Source: JAKAXS01 sp965279065 (GTDB taxonomy: Bacteria > Pseudomonadota > Alphaproteobacteria > Rhizobiales > Hyphomicrobiaceae). Taken from it: DNA of 64,000 nt. The number at the start of each line of letters is the position of its first letter. The first letter of the stretch is position 1. Where the stretch lies: contig OZ257134.1 in the NCBI GenBank assembly GCA_965279065.1, positions 992,001 through 1,056,000 on the forward strand, in the 5' to 3' direction. Position numbers and translations under genes: made by a program. Positions 1-8,360 of this stretch are shown piece after piece. Under the pieces are notes generated by a model, which was not told the DNA's origin, ran no database searches, and saw only the letters and a program-made list of their open reading frames with translations.

Positions 1-30
1 CCTGAGCCCTTCTTTGGCCGCTGGTGCTCC

Positions 31-816
31 TCAAGTCGGCGGTGCGACGTCTGCCATCCAGCGCAGGCTGTCGGCCGTGGTGGTCCGCGGCCGGTACTCG
101 CAGCCGACCCAGCCCGCATAGCCGATGCGGTCGAGATGCGATAAAATAAACGGGTAGTGAATTTCGCCGGTCCCAGGTTCGTTGCGTCCCGGCGTATCGG
201 CGACCTGGATGTGCGCAATGCTCGGCAGGTGCCTGTCGATGGTCGCCGTCAGGTCACCCTCCATGATCTGCATGTGATAGCAGTCGTACTGCAGGAAGAT
301 GTTGCCGGCACCGGCCTCTGAGATGAGGTCGATCGCCTGCTGCGTGCGGTTCAGGAAGTATCCGGGCATGTCTCGCGTGCTGATCGGCTCGATCAGCACG
401 TTGATGCCGTGATCGGAGAACTCTCGTGCCGCCAAGCGCACGTTCTCCAGATAGGTCTCACGCGCAGTTGCGGCATCGGTCCCTGCGGGCACGATGCCGG
501 CCATGCAATGCACGTTGCGGCAGCCAAGCGCCTGGGCATACTGCGCCGCGCGTGTCACGCCCTCACGAAACTCTGCTACGCGGTCGGGCAGCGCCGCCAG
601 ACCCCGCTCTCCCGCCGCCCAATCCCCGGGCGGCATGTTGAACAGCACTTGGCTGAGACCGTGCGCCTTCAGGCGATCGGCGATCTCGCCAGGTTCATAC
701 TCGTAAGGGAACAAATACTCGACACCCGCGAAGCCGGCCGCGGCCGCCGCCTCGAACCGGTCGAGGAACGGCAGCTCCGTGAACAGCATGGAGAGGTTGG
801 CGCAGAACCGCGGCAT
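31..816 (-). CDS. hyi: Hydroxypyruvate isomerase
   Basis: A 261-residue TIM-barrel sugar isomerase of the Hyi/xylose-isomerase-like family, predicted to interconvert hydroxypyruvate and tartronate semialdehyde in glyoxylate metabolism. The start MPRFCANLSMLFTE is the usual Hyi opening. The segment VLIEPISTRDMPGYFL carries the conserved metal-binding Glu, and the QYDCYHMQIMEGDL block and the late HIQVADTPGRNEPG block are both family hallmarks. Length matches the usual 258-260. The reading frame is open far upstream inside the mutase gene, but that extension has no family similarity, so I chose the ATG at 816. It lies 11 bp behind the phosphohexomutase gene on the same strand, so the two are probably cotranscribed. 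Function is inferred from family likeness. Confidence 0.88.
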   Translation of the reverse strand: MPRFCANLSMLFTELPFLDRFEAAAAAGFAGVEYLFPYEYEPGEIADRLKAHGLSQVLFNMPPGDWAAGERGLAALPDRVAEFREGVTRAAQYAQALGCRNVHCMAGIVPAGTDAATARETYLENVRLAAREFSDHGINVLIEPISTRDMPGYFLNRTQQAIDLISEAGAGNIFLQYDCYHMQIMEGDLTATIDRHLPSIAHIQVADTPGRNEPGTGEIHYPFILSHLDRIGYAGWVGCEYRPRTTTADSLRWMADVAPPT

Positions 817-827
817 CTGAAGTTCGC

Positions 828-2327
828 TCAGATCTTCTGATTGTACTCGCCGACTTCCGCAAACTTTGCCAGCCGCGCCTCGATATCGCGGAAAATCGCC
901 ACCTTGTTTGCCTCTGAAACGGGGCTCTCGACCACGATCACAAGTTCCGGCTTGTTCGACGACGCCCGCACCAGACCCCAAGTCCCGTCCGCCAGCGTCA
1001 CGCGCACGCCGTTCACCGTCACGAGATCTCGGATCTTCTGTCCGGCGATCTGCTGGCCCGATTTTTCCGCGTCCTGGAACTGCGCGACGATCTTGTCGAC
1101 GATGCCGTACTTGGCTTCGTCCGCACAGTGCGGTGACATCGTCGGCGACTGATAGGTCTTTGGCAGCGCGCGCCTCAGATCGGCGATCGACTTGTCCGGC
1201 GCCCGTTCGAGCATGTCGCAGACCGCGAGCGCCGCGACCAGGCCGTCGTCGTAGCCCCGGCCCAGCGGCGGCTGGAAGAAGAAATGGCCACTTTTTTCGA
1301 AACCGACGAGCGCCTTCTGCTCGAAGGTGTAGCGCTTCATGTAGGAGTGACCCGTCTTCCAATAGAGCGTCTTGGCGCCGTTGGCCTGCAGCACCGGATC
1401 GGTAACGAACAGCCCTGTCGACTTCACGTCCGCCACGAACACCGCGTTCGGATGCAACGCCGAGAGATCCCGCGCCAGCATCACGCCGACCGTGTCGGCA
1501 AAGATCTCGTGCCCTTCGTTGTCGACGACGCCGCAGCGATCTCCGTCGCCGTCAAATCCAAAGCCGACGTCCGCCTTGTGCTCCACGACCGCTGCGGCGA
1601 TGGCATGCAGCATCTTCATGTCTTCTGGATTGGGATTGTAGCGCGGGAACGAGTGATCAAGCTCCGCATCGAGCGGGACAACTTCGCAGCCGATGGCCGC
1701 GAGAACCTGCGGCGCAAACGCGCCCGCGGTCCCGTTGCCGCACGCCGCGATCACCTTCAGCTTGCGCTTGAGCTTGGGCCGGTCCGCCAGCGCCGCGATG
1801 TATTTGTCGCCGAAGTTCTCGACGAAATGGTAGCTGCCGCCGCCGCGCGTCTTGGCCGAGCCGGCCAGAACGATCTCTTTCAGTGCCGTCATCTCGTCCG
1901 GTCCGAACGTCAGCGGCCGGTTCATGCCCATCTTGATGCCGGTCCAGCCGTTGTCGTTGTGGCTGGCCGTCACCATCGCCACGCCCTCGACGTCGAGCGC
2001 GAACTGCGCGAAGTACGCCATCGGCGACAATGCCAGGCCAATGTCGTGCACCTCCATACCGCCCGCGAGCAGACCGGTGATGAGCGCCTGCTTCACCGAA
2101 CCCGAGTACCAGCGATAGTCGTGGCCGACGACGATGCGCTTCTTGACGCCCCGGTCCTCGAACAGTTGTGCCATGCCGAGCCCCACGGCGTTGAGGCCCA
2201 TGAGGTTGATCTCTTCTGGGAACAGCCATCGCGCGTCGTACTCGCGAAACCCCGTGGGCTTGACGAGCGGGATGCGTTCGAAATCAGCCGTGTTCGGCTT
2301 CAAGTCCGCGCGGGGCTTGGGCAGCAT
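828..2327 (-). CDS. Phosphomannomutase/phosphoglucomutase
   Basis: A 499-residue alpha-D-phosphohexomutase that moves phosphate between C1 and C6 of mannose or glucose, feeding sugar nucleotides for envelope polysaccharide or LPS. Visible are the phosphoserine loop TASHNDNGWTGIKMG (about residues 120-134), the metal-binding loop GFDGDGDRCGVVD, the sugar-binding GFEKSGHFFF and the C-terminal phosphate-binding RASSNKPELVIVVE. All four domains of the ManB/AlgC type are present and the length is normal. Sequence alone does not say whether mannose or glucose is preferred, so no symbol is given. It is first in a two-gene unit with hyi. Confidence 0.92.
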   Translation of the reverse strand: MLPKPRADLKPNTADFERIPLVKPTGFREYDARWLFPEEINLMGLNAVGLGMAQLFEDRGVKKRIVVGHDYRWYSGSVKQALITGLLAGGMEVHDIGLALSPMAYFAQFALDVEGVAMVTASHNDNGWTGIKMGMNRPLTFGPDEMTALKEIVLAGSAKTRGGGSYHFVENFGDKYIAALADRPKLKRKLKVIAACGNGTAGAFAPQVLAAIGCEVVPLDAELDHSFPRYNPNPEDMKMLHAIAAAVVEHKADVGFGFDGDGDRCGVVDNEGHEIFADTVGVMLARDLSALHPNAVFVADVKSTGLFVTDPVLQANGAKTLYWKTGHSYMKRYTFEQKALVGFEKSGHFFFQPPLGRGYDDGLVAALAVCDMLERAPDKSIADLRRALPKTYQSPTMSPHCADEAKYGIVDKIVAQFQDAEKSGQQIAGQKIRDLVTVNGVRVTLADGTWGLVRASSNKPELVIVVESPVSEANKVAIFRDIEARLAKFAEVGEYNQKI

Positions 2328-2474
2328 GGGATGTCCTTTGGCGGGAAGTCGTCGGGAATGAATGGGGTGGCATATAGCAACGGGACACGGCGCCCCGCGG
2401 TTCCGCCTTTATGGCAGCGAACGTGTCAAAGCAATGACGCATTTTCGCGTCGGACCTGGCAGTCAGGTCACGAA

Positions 2475-3062
2475 TTAGTTCTTAAGGATCATCATTCCGT
2501 CACGCATGTCCACGCGCTCCAGGCGGCTAAGGAAACTCATGCCCAGCAGGGTCACTCTCAACAGGCCCCGTTCGGCCACGGCAGCCTGAACACTGCGCAC
2601 CGTGACGTCTCCGATGCTGATGCGGTCCAGGATGACGGGGGCCACGCGGCTGGTGCCGTTGGCGGTCGAGACCGGCTGCGTGAAATCCGTAGGCTTCACG
2701 AAGACGCCGGCGGCCTGCGCGTCCTCATAGGTCAGCACGACGAGCGATGCGCCCGTGTCCACCATCACCGGCAGGGCGCGCCCGTTGATGTCGGCGCGCG
2801 CCTGGTAGTGGCCGTTGCTGCTCGCCTTCAACTCGACCGTGTCGTCGGACGGCGAGGTTCGAGTGACCTCCGGCCGGGGAGCGGGTGTGCTGATCGCGAT
2901 CTGCTCGGCATGTTGGCCCAGCACGGTCTGCACCATGGTCCGGACGCTGTCGTAATTGAGAAATACGGCCAGGGCCAAGCCCGCCACGGCGGTCCAGGAA
3001 CTGATCTGGATCAGGAAGGATTTCGCGCCGGTACTGAGATCCACAGGACAACACCTAGACAA
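2475..3062 (-). CDS. Retropepsin-like aspartic protease, short membrane-anchored form
   Basis: A 195-residue protein of the clan AA aspartic protease family typical of Alphaproteobacteria (TIGR02281 type). One N-terminal membrane segment (about residues 15-35) is followed by a linker and a retropepsin fold. The catalytic DTGAS sits in VMVDTGASLVVLT and the flap/second-lobe signature near the C-terminus is LLGMSFLSRLERV. Only one DTG motif exists, so the active form should be a dimer with the domain in the periplasm. It lies 28 bp downstream of a second, longer member of the same family, suggesting a tandem duplication in one operon. Substrates are unknown. Confidence 0.8.
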   Translation of the reverse strand: MSRCCPVDLSTGAKSFLIQISSWTAVAGLALAVFLNYDSVRTMVQTVLGQHAEQIAISTPAPRPEVTRTSPSDDTVELKASSNGHYQARADINGRALPVMVDTGASLVVLTYEDAQAAGVFVKPTDFTQPVSTANGTSRVAPVILDRISIGDVTVRSVQAAVAERGLLRVTLLGMSFLSRLERVDMRDGMMILKN

Positions 3063-3090
3063 GCGCTGCTTTCAGGAGCCTGACTGGGTA

Positions 3091-3831
3091 TCAGCCCCTG
3101 AGCGTCATGAAATTTCCATCCACCCCATATGACTTCAGACGATTTAAGAAACTCATACCAAGCAAGCTCTCGTTGAGACTGCCGGGCTTGGCCACCAGCG
3201 CCTCGACGCTGTCGATCACGATCTGCCCGATGGCGACCTCGCGCAGCCGGACGGGCGCCGCGTAGGCCGTACCGTTGGCCGTCTGCACCGGCACGGTGAA
3301 CGACAGGCCCGCCACGTCGATGCCGGCGCGCTCGGCGTCGGCCGCCTTCAGCACCACGGTCGATGCCCCCGTGTCGACCAGCAGCCGCACGTCGCTGCCG
3401 TTGACGTGCCCTTGTGCAATAAAATGCCCACCGCCGTCGCTGCGGATCTTGACGGCCTTTTCCCCGCTCGTGCCTGTGTCGACAGTGATCACGTGCCCCG
3501 GCGGTAGCACCTCGCCGGCGACGCGGTAGACGACTGTCTGCAATTCGCCGCGATAGCTGTATCCCGCCAGCAGACCGAAAAAGATCAGACCCCACACTGC
3601 CGCGTGCCGCAGCCCCTGCAGGCTGCGGCCGCGATAGTCGAATGAGATCGAGACGACGTACAGCAGGCCGAGTGCCCCCAGGACGATCGCATAGAGGATG
3701 CGTCCGCCTTCCATGCCGCTGCCCGAGTTGAGAAAGAAGAAGATCGCCACGAGGGCGATCAGAATGGCCGCGAGCCAACCCAGCATCCGAGGTCTCCGCT
3801 TGTCCCGGTAAATTCGCGGCGCACTGTACAC
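3091..3831 (-). CDS. Retropepsin-like aspartic protease with several membrane segments
   Basis: A 246-residue TIGR02281-type protein. The N-terminus holds three hydrophobic segments (roughly residues 16-35, 45-63 and 75-90), unlike the single anchor of its downstream neighbour. The protease domain begins near residue 120, with the catalytic LLVDTGASTVVL and the closing LLGMSFLNRLKSYGV. A basic cluster RDKRRPR precedes the first helix, which suits an N-in topology. The start could also be the internal Met 16 (MLGWLAAIL). The two tandem genes share the DTGAS loop, the QTANGTAYAAPV/STANGTSRVAPV strand and the C-terminal LLGMSFL block, so they are clear paralogues. Confidence 0.8.
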   Translation of the reverse strand: MYSAPRIYRDKRRPRMLGWLAAILIALVAIFFFLNSGSGMEGGRILYAIVLGALGLLYVVSISFDYRGRSLQGLRHAAVWGLIFFGLLAGYSYRGELQTVVYRVAGEVLPPGHVITVDTGTSGEKAVKIRSDGGGHFIAQGHVNGSDVRLLVDTGASTVVLKAADAERAGIDVAGLSFTVPVQTANGTAYAAPVRLREVAIGQIVIDSVEALVAKPGSLNESLLGMSFLNRLKSYGVDGNFMTLRG

Positions 3832-3868
3832 AAACTGACGTGGCCGTTACAGGGCAGGGCAGCCCGAG

Positions 3869-5455
3869 CTATGCGGAGATGCGCTGGGCGCCCTTGGGTC
3901 GGTGGCCGCGGGGCGGGTGGTCGCCGCCATCCTTGTGACGGTGCCGTTCCTGCCCCAGAGGCTGCAGCGGCGGTACGGCCGCAAGCACGCGCGGCGCCGG
4001 CAGCAGCACGATGGCCTCCGTGCCCTTGCGCAACTCGGATTTGAGTTCCAGCGTTCCGCCGTGGAGTTCGATCAGATTTTTGACGATCGGCAACCCAAGC
4101 CCGGTGCCGCCTTCCGCTGATTCATGCGCCAGCGAACCTTGTCCGAAGGCTTGCAAGACCTTTGGAATTTCATCCGCCGGAATTCCCGGCCCGTTGTCGC
4201 GAACGGAGAAGATCTGGCCGCCGTCTGGCCGGCTCGCCACGGTCAGCACGATGCGCCCGCCACGCGGCGTGAACTTCAACGCGTTCGACATGAGATTGAG
4301 GCAGATCTGGCGCATGGCCCGCTGATCGGCCCACACCTGCGGCAGGTCGTCCTCGTACTGCTCCACAACGTCCAGACCCTTGGCCTGCACCCTGAGCTTC
4401 AACAGCCGGTAGCAGTCGTCGGCGATGTCGGAGATCCGCACCGGCTCTTCGCTGAGGTCGTACTTGCCCGCCTCGATGCGCGACAGATCCAGGATCTCGT
4501 TGATCAAGTTCAGCAGGTGCTGGCCGCTGTCGTGGATGTTCTTGGAGTACTCGCGGTACAGCGGGTTCTCCAGCGGGCCCAGGACTTCGTCGCGCATGAC
4601 CTCGGAGAAGCCCATGATGGCGTTCAGCGGCGTGCGCAGTTCGTGGCTCATCGTTGCAAGGAAGCGCGATTTGGCCTTGTTCGCCCCTTCGGCCCGGCGC
4701 CGGGCTTCGTCGGACATCAGCTTCTCTTCTTCAAGCTCGGAGATCAGCAGGTCCTTCTGCGCGCGGAAGGCGATCATCGCCTGTGCCGTCGAGTTCAGCC
4801 CCTTGGCCAGCGAAATGAAATAGGCATGCACGCCGGCCGCCATGGCGGCAAGCGCCAGTGAAAATGGATCGCCCACCATGATCAGGCGCGCCACGACGGC
4901 GATCGTCATCGGCAGCGTGCCGACGTACAACACGGCGAGCACTGGGCTCGCGAATGTCATGCGGATGGCCAGCACGACCATCAGCGTGGCAAACAGGAAC
5001 ACGTGGGATGCGAACACGGCTTCGTTGGCGACCGGATTTAACACGCCGATCAGTGCGAACCCGGCCCAGGTCAGACCGCTGATGAGCTCTGCCAGAATGA
5101 AGCGACGGCGCCACAGCCGGACATCGACCTCGCCCGGATCGAGCATGTTAAACTGCCGGCAGATCTCGAGAAGGACGACCTTCGAGACGATGACCATGAT
5201 CAGCCAGAGCGCGGCTTCGGCTTTCGGCGCCCAGAACATCGACGCCAGCGAAAAGATGACCGCCAGCGCCCAGATGGTCGGCGCCGCGCTGCGTTCGTTG
5301 CGCACGAACATCGCCAGCATTTCGTAATCGAGTTCCGGCGTTGCCGTGCCGCGCGTCAGCTTCAGCCGGGCCGCTTTCATGTCGTGTGACGCGCGCAGGC
5401 GCGCATGGCGTGCCTGGCGCGCTGTCATTTCAGACGATTTGTCGAAATGCGTCAT
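3869..5455 (-). CDS. Membrane sensor histidine kinase, PleC/DivJ-like
   Basis: A 528-residue histidine kinase. About six membrane segments lie between residues 57 and 215, followed by a coiled linker and a HisKA domain with His271 in TMSHELRTPLNAI. The block from VLGPLENPLYREYSKNI to EILDLSRIEAGKY is typical of the PleC/DivJ cell-cycle kinases that act on DivK in Alphaproteobacteria. A HATPase domain follows with DNGPGIP and GGTGLGLPIVKNL. There is no receiver domain and no response regulator gene next to it. It has no PAS domain, so the signal is probably sensed by the membrane part. The PleC/DivJ assignment is by kinase-domain similarity only. The C-terminal tail is His/Arg-rich and unusual. 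Confidence 0.85.
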   Translation of the reverse strand: MTHFDKSSEMTARQARHARLRASHDMKAARLKLTRGTATPELDYEMLAMFVRNERSAAPTIWALAVIFSLASMFWAPKAEAALWLIMVIVSKVVLLEICRQFNMLDPGEVDVRLWRRRFILAELISGLTWAGFALIGVLNPVANEAVFASHVFLFATLMVVLAIRMTFASPVLAVLYVGTLPMTIAVVARLIMVGDPFSLALAAMAAGVHAYFISLAKGLNSTAQAMIAFRAQKDLLISELEEEKLMSDEARRRAEGANKAKSRFLATMSHELRTPLNAIMGFSEVMRDEVLGPLENPLYREYSKNIHDSGQHLLNLINEILDLSRIEAGKYDLSEEPVRISDIADDCYRLLKLRVQAKGLDVVEQYEDDLPQVWADQRAMRQICLNLMSNALKFTPRGGRIVLTVASRPDGGQIFSVRDNGPGIPADEIPKVLQAFGQGSLAHESAEGGTGLGLPIVKNLIELHGGTLELKSELRKGTEAIVLLPAPRVLAAVPPLQPLGQERHRHKDGGDHPPRGHRPKGAQRISA

Positions 5456-5611
5456 TCTTGGGCCGGTAGGGTGCCGCGGAACATGTCAGAGTTCCCCAAG
5501 GCCTTTGGGAAATGGCATGATTTTGCGGCACGATTGCGCAGAATAGTGTGAGTTGAATTGTCTAATTCAACGTTATCGATAGGAAATACCAGGTTAAGAA
5601 ATTGGTATGAA

Positions 5612-6154
5612 ATGCGATCCTGGCACTGGCAAGACACACTTCGGCGCAACCGCTGGTTAGCGACGGCATTGCTGATCGGCGCGCTTCTGGCACTGCAGTG
5701 GGTGCAACAATCCCTCAACCGGACCGGCGGTCCCATCCCGGCCAATGGCGTATCCGGCCGGCCCAATCTGGTCGATGGCGATAGTTTTCGCCTCGGCAAC
5801 GAGGAGGTGCGGCTGGTCGGCATCGATGCGCCGGAGGGCCGCCAGACGTGCAGCCGAGCATCGGCAACCTGGGCGTGCGGCGAGGAGTCGCGGCGAACGC
5901 TCGCGCGCCTGATCGGCGGCCGTCCAATCTCCTGTAGAGCCGCGGAGCGCGATCAGCACGGCCGTCTACTTGCTGTCTGCTCGGTTGACGGCCGTGACCT
6001 CAATCGCGAAATGGTGGCATCCGGCATGGCCCTGGCGTACGGAAACTATGAGCGTGAGGAGGCGGCCGCCCGGGCTGCCAAGCGCGGCTTGTGGTCGGGC
6101 GAATTCGAACGGCCGCGGGAATGGCGCCGGCAACATGGCCGTGGCCGGGACTGA
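5612..6154 (+). CDS. Membrane-anchored thermonuclease (SNase-like) family protein
   Basis: About 180 residues. One N-terminal membrane segment (residues 16-32) is followed by a staphylococcal-nuclease OB fold: VDGDSFRLG with a metal-binding Asp, VRLVGIDAPE with the catalytic Arg, and RDQHGRLLAVC. The final MVASGMALAY and AAKRGLW helices are complete. Four Cys in the nuclease domain (CSRAS, WACGEE, ISCRA, AVCSV) suggest periplasmic disulfides. The frame is also open from a TTG at 5558; I prefer the ATG at 5612 because it puts the basic residues directly before the helix. It probably degrades extracytoplasmic nucleic acid, although many family members have no tested activity. Confidence 0.82.
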   Translation: MRSWHWQDTLRRNRWLATALLIGALLALQWVQQSLNRTGGPIPANGVSGRPNLVDGDSFRLGNEEVRLVGIDAPEGRQTCSRASATWACGEESRRTLARLIGGRPISCRAAERDQHGRLLAVCSVDGRDLNREMVASGMALAYGNYEREEAAARAAKRGLWSGEFERPREWRRQHGRGRD

Positions 6155-6155
6155 G

Positions 6156-6207
6156 GGGCTGTTACACAGGGAACAGCCCGGCCTGCCGGCTCTGTTACAC
6201 AAGGAAC
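6156..6207 (+). repeat. Hairpin and 16-bp direct repeats between nuclease and hydrolase genes
   Basis: Directly after the nuclease stop, GGGCTGTT (6156-6163) pairs with AACAGCCC (6172-6179). Overlapping it, CTGTTACACAGGGAAC (6159-6174) recurs as CTGTTACACAAGGAAC (6192-6207) with one mismatch. The copies are 33 bp apart, about three helical turns. No T-run follows, so a simple terminator is less likely than a protein-binding site. Confidence 0.5.
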
Positions 6208-6232
6208 TCAAGACATTGCGGTGGGTGGACAG

Positions 6233-6254
6233 ATTTTCTGGGGCGCAAGAAAAT
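6233..6254 (+). promoter_or_regulatory. Inverted repeat just upstream of the MBL-fold gene
   Basis: ATTTTCT (6233-6239) and AGAAAAT (6248-6254) form a 7-bp inverted repeat with an 8-nt spacer. It ends 16 bp before the ATG at 6271, so it would lie around the transcription or translation start. It could be an operator or a leader hairpin. This is sequence observation only. Confidence 0.3.
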
Positions 6255-6270
6255 TAATGAAAGGTCGGCC

Positions 6271-7014
6271 ATGAAACTGACGGTCGTCGGCTGCAGCGAC
6301 GCCTTTGGCTCAGGCGGGCGCCTGCAGACCTGCTTTCATGTTGCCGCATGGGGCACGGAGTTCCTCATCGACTGCGGAGCCACGGCCCTGATCGGTTTCA
6401 ACCGCTTTGGCCTCGATCCCAATCGTGTTTCCACGATTTTCGTCACGCATCTGCATGCTGACCACTTCGGCGGTTTGATCTGGTGGCTCATCCACGCCAA
6501 TCACGTTGCCGCGCGCACCACGCCTCTGACTGTCGTCGGCCCTGTCGGCATCGAGCCTCGCTTCACGGCGGCCGCCGAAGCCCTCTATCCCGGTTCCACC
6601 ACGACGCCGCGTCGCTTCGATCTGTCGTTCGTCGAACTCGCCGATCGCACACCGCTCGACGTCGGCGGCGTGCGCGTCACGCCGTTCGAAGTCGTGCATC
6701 CCTCCGGTGCCCCGCCCTATGCCCTGCGCCTCGAGGTCGAAGGCAAGGTCGTCGCCTTCTCCGGCGACACCGAATGGGTGGAAAGCCTGATCCCGGCTGC
6801 CGGCAACGCCGACCTGTTCATTGCCGAATGCTATGGCTTCGAGCGCCAGGCGCGGCATCACATGGACTGGCGCACCATCGAGAAAAATCTGCCTCGGCTG
6901 ACCGCGCGGCAGATCATGATTACCCACATGGGGAACGAGATGCTGGCCAATGCCGCAGCCGTCACGGATCGCCGCGTCATTGCTGCCTGGGACGGGCTGA
7001 CGCTGAACATCTGA
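6271..7014 (+). CDS. MBL-fold metallo-hydrolase, RNase Z-like
   Basis: A 247-residue metallo-beta-lactamase-fold protein. The metal motif THLHADHFGG has His60, His62, Asp64 and His65. The second ligand region is FEVVHPSGAPPYAL, the bridging Asp lies in FSGDTEWV, and the last His in MITHMGNEM. The layout (MKLTVVGCSDAFGSGGR at the start) is that of the RNase Z/AtsA-like group. The ATG at 6271 has AAGG about 7 bp upstream, and upstream codons in frame show no family match. True substrates in this group vary (tRNA ends, cyclic nucleotides, sulfate esters) and cannot be called here. Confidence 0.87.
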   Translation: MKLTVVGCSDAFGSGGRLQTCFHVAAWGTEFLIDCGATALIGFNRFGLDPNRVSTIFVTHLHADHFGGLIWWLIHANHVAARTTPLTVVGPVGIEPRFTAAAEALYPGSTTTPRRFDLSFVELADRTPLDVGGVRVTPFEVVHPSGAPPYALRLEVEGKVVAFSGDTEWVESLIPAAGNADLFIAECYGFERQARHHMDWRTIEKNLPRLTARQIMITHMGNEMLANAAAVTDRRVIAAWDGLTLNI

Positions 7015-7039
7015 AGGCCCAAGTCCGCAAAGGATCGCA

Positions 7040-7660
7040 ATGCCCTCGGCGCTTGACCGGCTGGTCACCGAAATTCGCAGCTGCCGTGTCTGCCGCGATA
7101 CCCCGACCGGGCGCCCCCTGTCTCACGAGCCACGGCCTATTCTCCGCGTCAGCAGCACGGCGCGCCTTGCCATCGCTGGGCAGGCGCTAGGCACGCGCGT
7201 CCATGCCTCCGGCACGCCGTTCACCGATCCCTCCGGCGACCGTCTTCGCACCTGGATGGACGTGACGCCCGACGAGTTCTACGACGTCAGCCGGATCGCC
7301 ATCGTTCCGATGAGTTTCTGTTTTCCGGGTCTCGATGCTGCTGGTGGCGATCTTCCACCGCGGCGCGAGTGCGCTCCGCTCTGGCGCGCCCGCCTGATGG
7401 CCCTGATGCCGAGGGTGGAATTGATCCTGCTCGTCGGCCTTTATGCGCAGAGGTGGCACATTGCGTCGACGGCCAGCCTCACTGAAACGGTCGGCAATTG
7501 GCGCCAGATCGCCGATCGTCCAGGCAAGCCGCGCTGCTTGCCGTTGCCACATCCGTCCTGGCGCAACAACGCGTGGATCAAGAAAAATCCTTGGTTTGAG
7601 CAGGACCTGCTGCCGGAACTACGCGGCGAAGTTCGAGCCCTGATTGGCCCCAGCCGATGA
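7040..7660 (+). CDS. Uracil-DNA glycosylase family protein, [4Fe-4S] type
   Basis: A 206-residue member of the uracil-DNA glycosylase superfamily (COG1573-like). The N-terminal SCRVC (Cys15, Cys18) together with Cys94 and Cys111 reproduces the CxxC...C-X16-C spacing that binds the iron-sulfur cluster in family 4/5 enzymes. The first active-site motif reads IAGQALGTRVHASGTPF, and the second LPLPHPSWRNNAW with the conserved HPS. The usual GEAPG-type motif is changed to GQALG, so substrate or activity may differ from classic enzymes. It starts 25 bp after the MBL gene and is probably in the same transcript. Confidence 0.8.
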   Translation: MPSALDRLVTEIRSCRVCRDTPTGRPLSHEPRPILRVSSTARLAIAGQALGTRVHASGTPFTDPSGDRLRTWMDVTPDEFYDVSRIAIVPMSFCFPGLDAAGGDLPPRRECAPLWRARLMALMPRVELILLVGLYAQRWHIASTASLTETVGNWRQIADRPGKPRCLPLPHPSWRNNAWIKKNPWFEQDLLPELRGEVRALIGPSR

Positions 7661-7666
7661 CGGCTG

Positions 7667-8173
7667 TCAGGCCGCGTGGGCCGCGCCTTGCGCGGCCGGC
7701 TCGCTGACGTTGCTGCCCGCCGCGACGTCTTTTGACCAGCGTGCGCGATCGGCCTGCTTGTCGAGATCGTCCCGCAGAAACCCGAAGTCGAGACCCGCGG
7801 CTTTCAACGCTGCCAAAACCTCGCCAACCGGCGCACCCCGCGCGGCAGCCGCCGCCCAGGCGATCGCCGACCGCTGTCCCGACTTGCAGTGCGCCAGCAC
7901 CGGTCCATCCTGCGCGGCCAGTACGTCGGCCATCTGCCCGACGACATCGTCGGTGAAAATGTCATGCTTCGTCGCAGGAATGTGCACATAGCTGAGACCG
8001 TGCTCGGCCGCGGCCGCTCTGCCCTCGGCAGCGCTGAGCTGGCCTCGCTCTTCGCCATCCGGCCGGTTATTGATGATCGTTCGGTATCCCAGGGCCGCGG
8101 CCTGCGCGAAGTCGTCCTGGGACAGCTGCCCTGCAATTGCAAAGCGGGGCGTGATTTGGGTGATCTTGCTCAT
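7667..8173 (-). CDS. TIGR01244/DUF442 family phosphatase-like protein
   Basis: A 168-residue protein with the dual-specificity-phosphatase-like fold of the DUF442 family, also described as beta-lactamase-hydrolase-like or sulfurtransferase-like. The active loop is AHCKSGQRSAI, a CX5R signature, preceded by YRTIINNRPDGEE near residue 30. Members often accompany sulfide or persulfide metabolism, but here the neighbours are DNA-repair-like and regulatory genes. I chose the ATG at 8173 (MSKITQITPRFAIAGQL), which matches the family N-terminus. A second in-frame ATG at 8215 is possible, since GGATCACGAG lies just before it. Confidence 0.8.
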   Translation of the reverse strand: MSKITQITPRFAIAGQLSQDDFAQAAALGYRTIINNRPDGEERGQLSAAEGRAAAAEHGLSYVHIPATKHDIFTDDVVGQMADVLAAQDGPVLAHCKSGQRSAIAWAAAAARGAPVGEVLAALKAAGLDFGFLRDDLDKQADRARWSKDVAAGSNVSEPAAQGAAHAA

Positions 8174-8360
8174 GAGGGGGAGGGGGCTTTCATTGAGGCA
8201 ATACCGTACGCCCATTATCTCGTGATCCGCGCCCCGGCCGCAATGGCAGAATCCCGAAAAAGTAGAAAAAAATACCACAAGACTGCTTGACGGCGGCTTT
8301 CGGCAAAACGATTATCGCCCCATCGAGGCCATAACGAAACAGATTTCTCAAGAGCGGCAG

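Noticed and set aside
817..1362. N-terminal extension of hydroxypyruvate isomerase
   Set aside because: The extra 182 codons overlap the mutase gene and are low-complexity Arg/Gly-rich; the family start is at 816.
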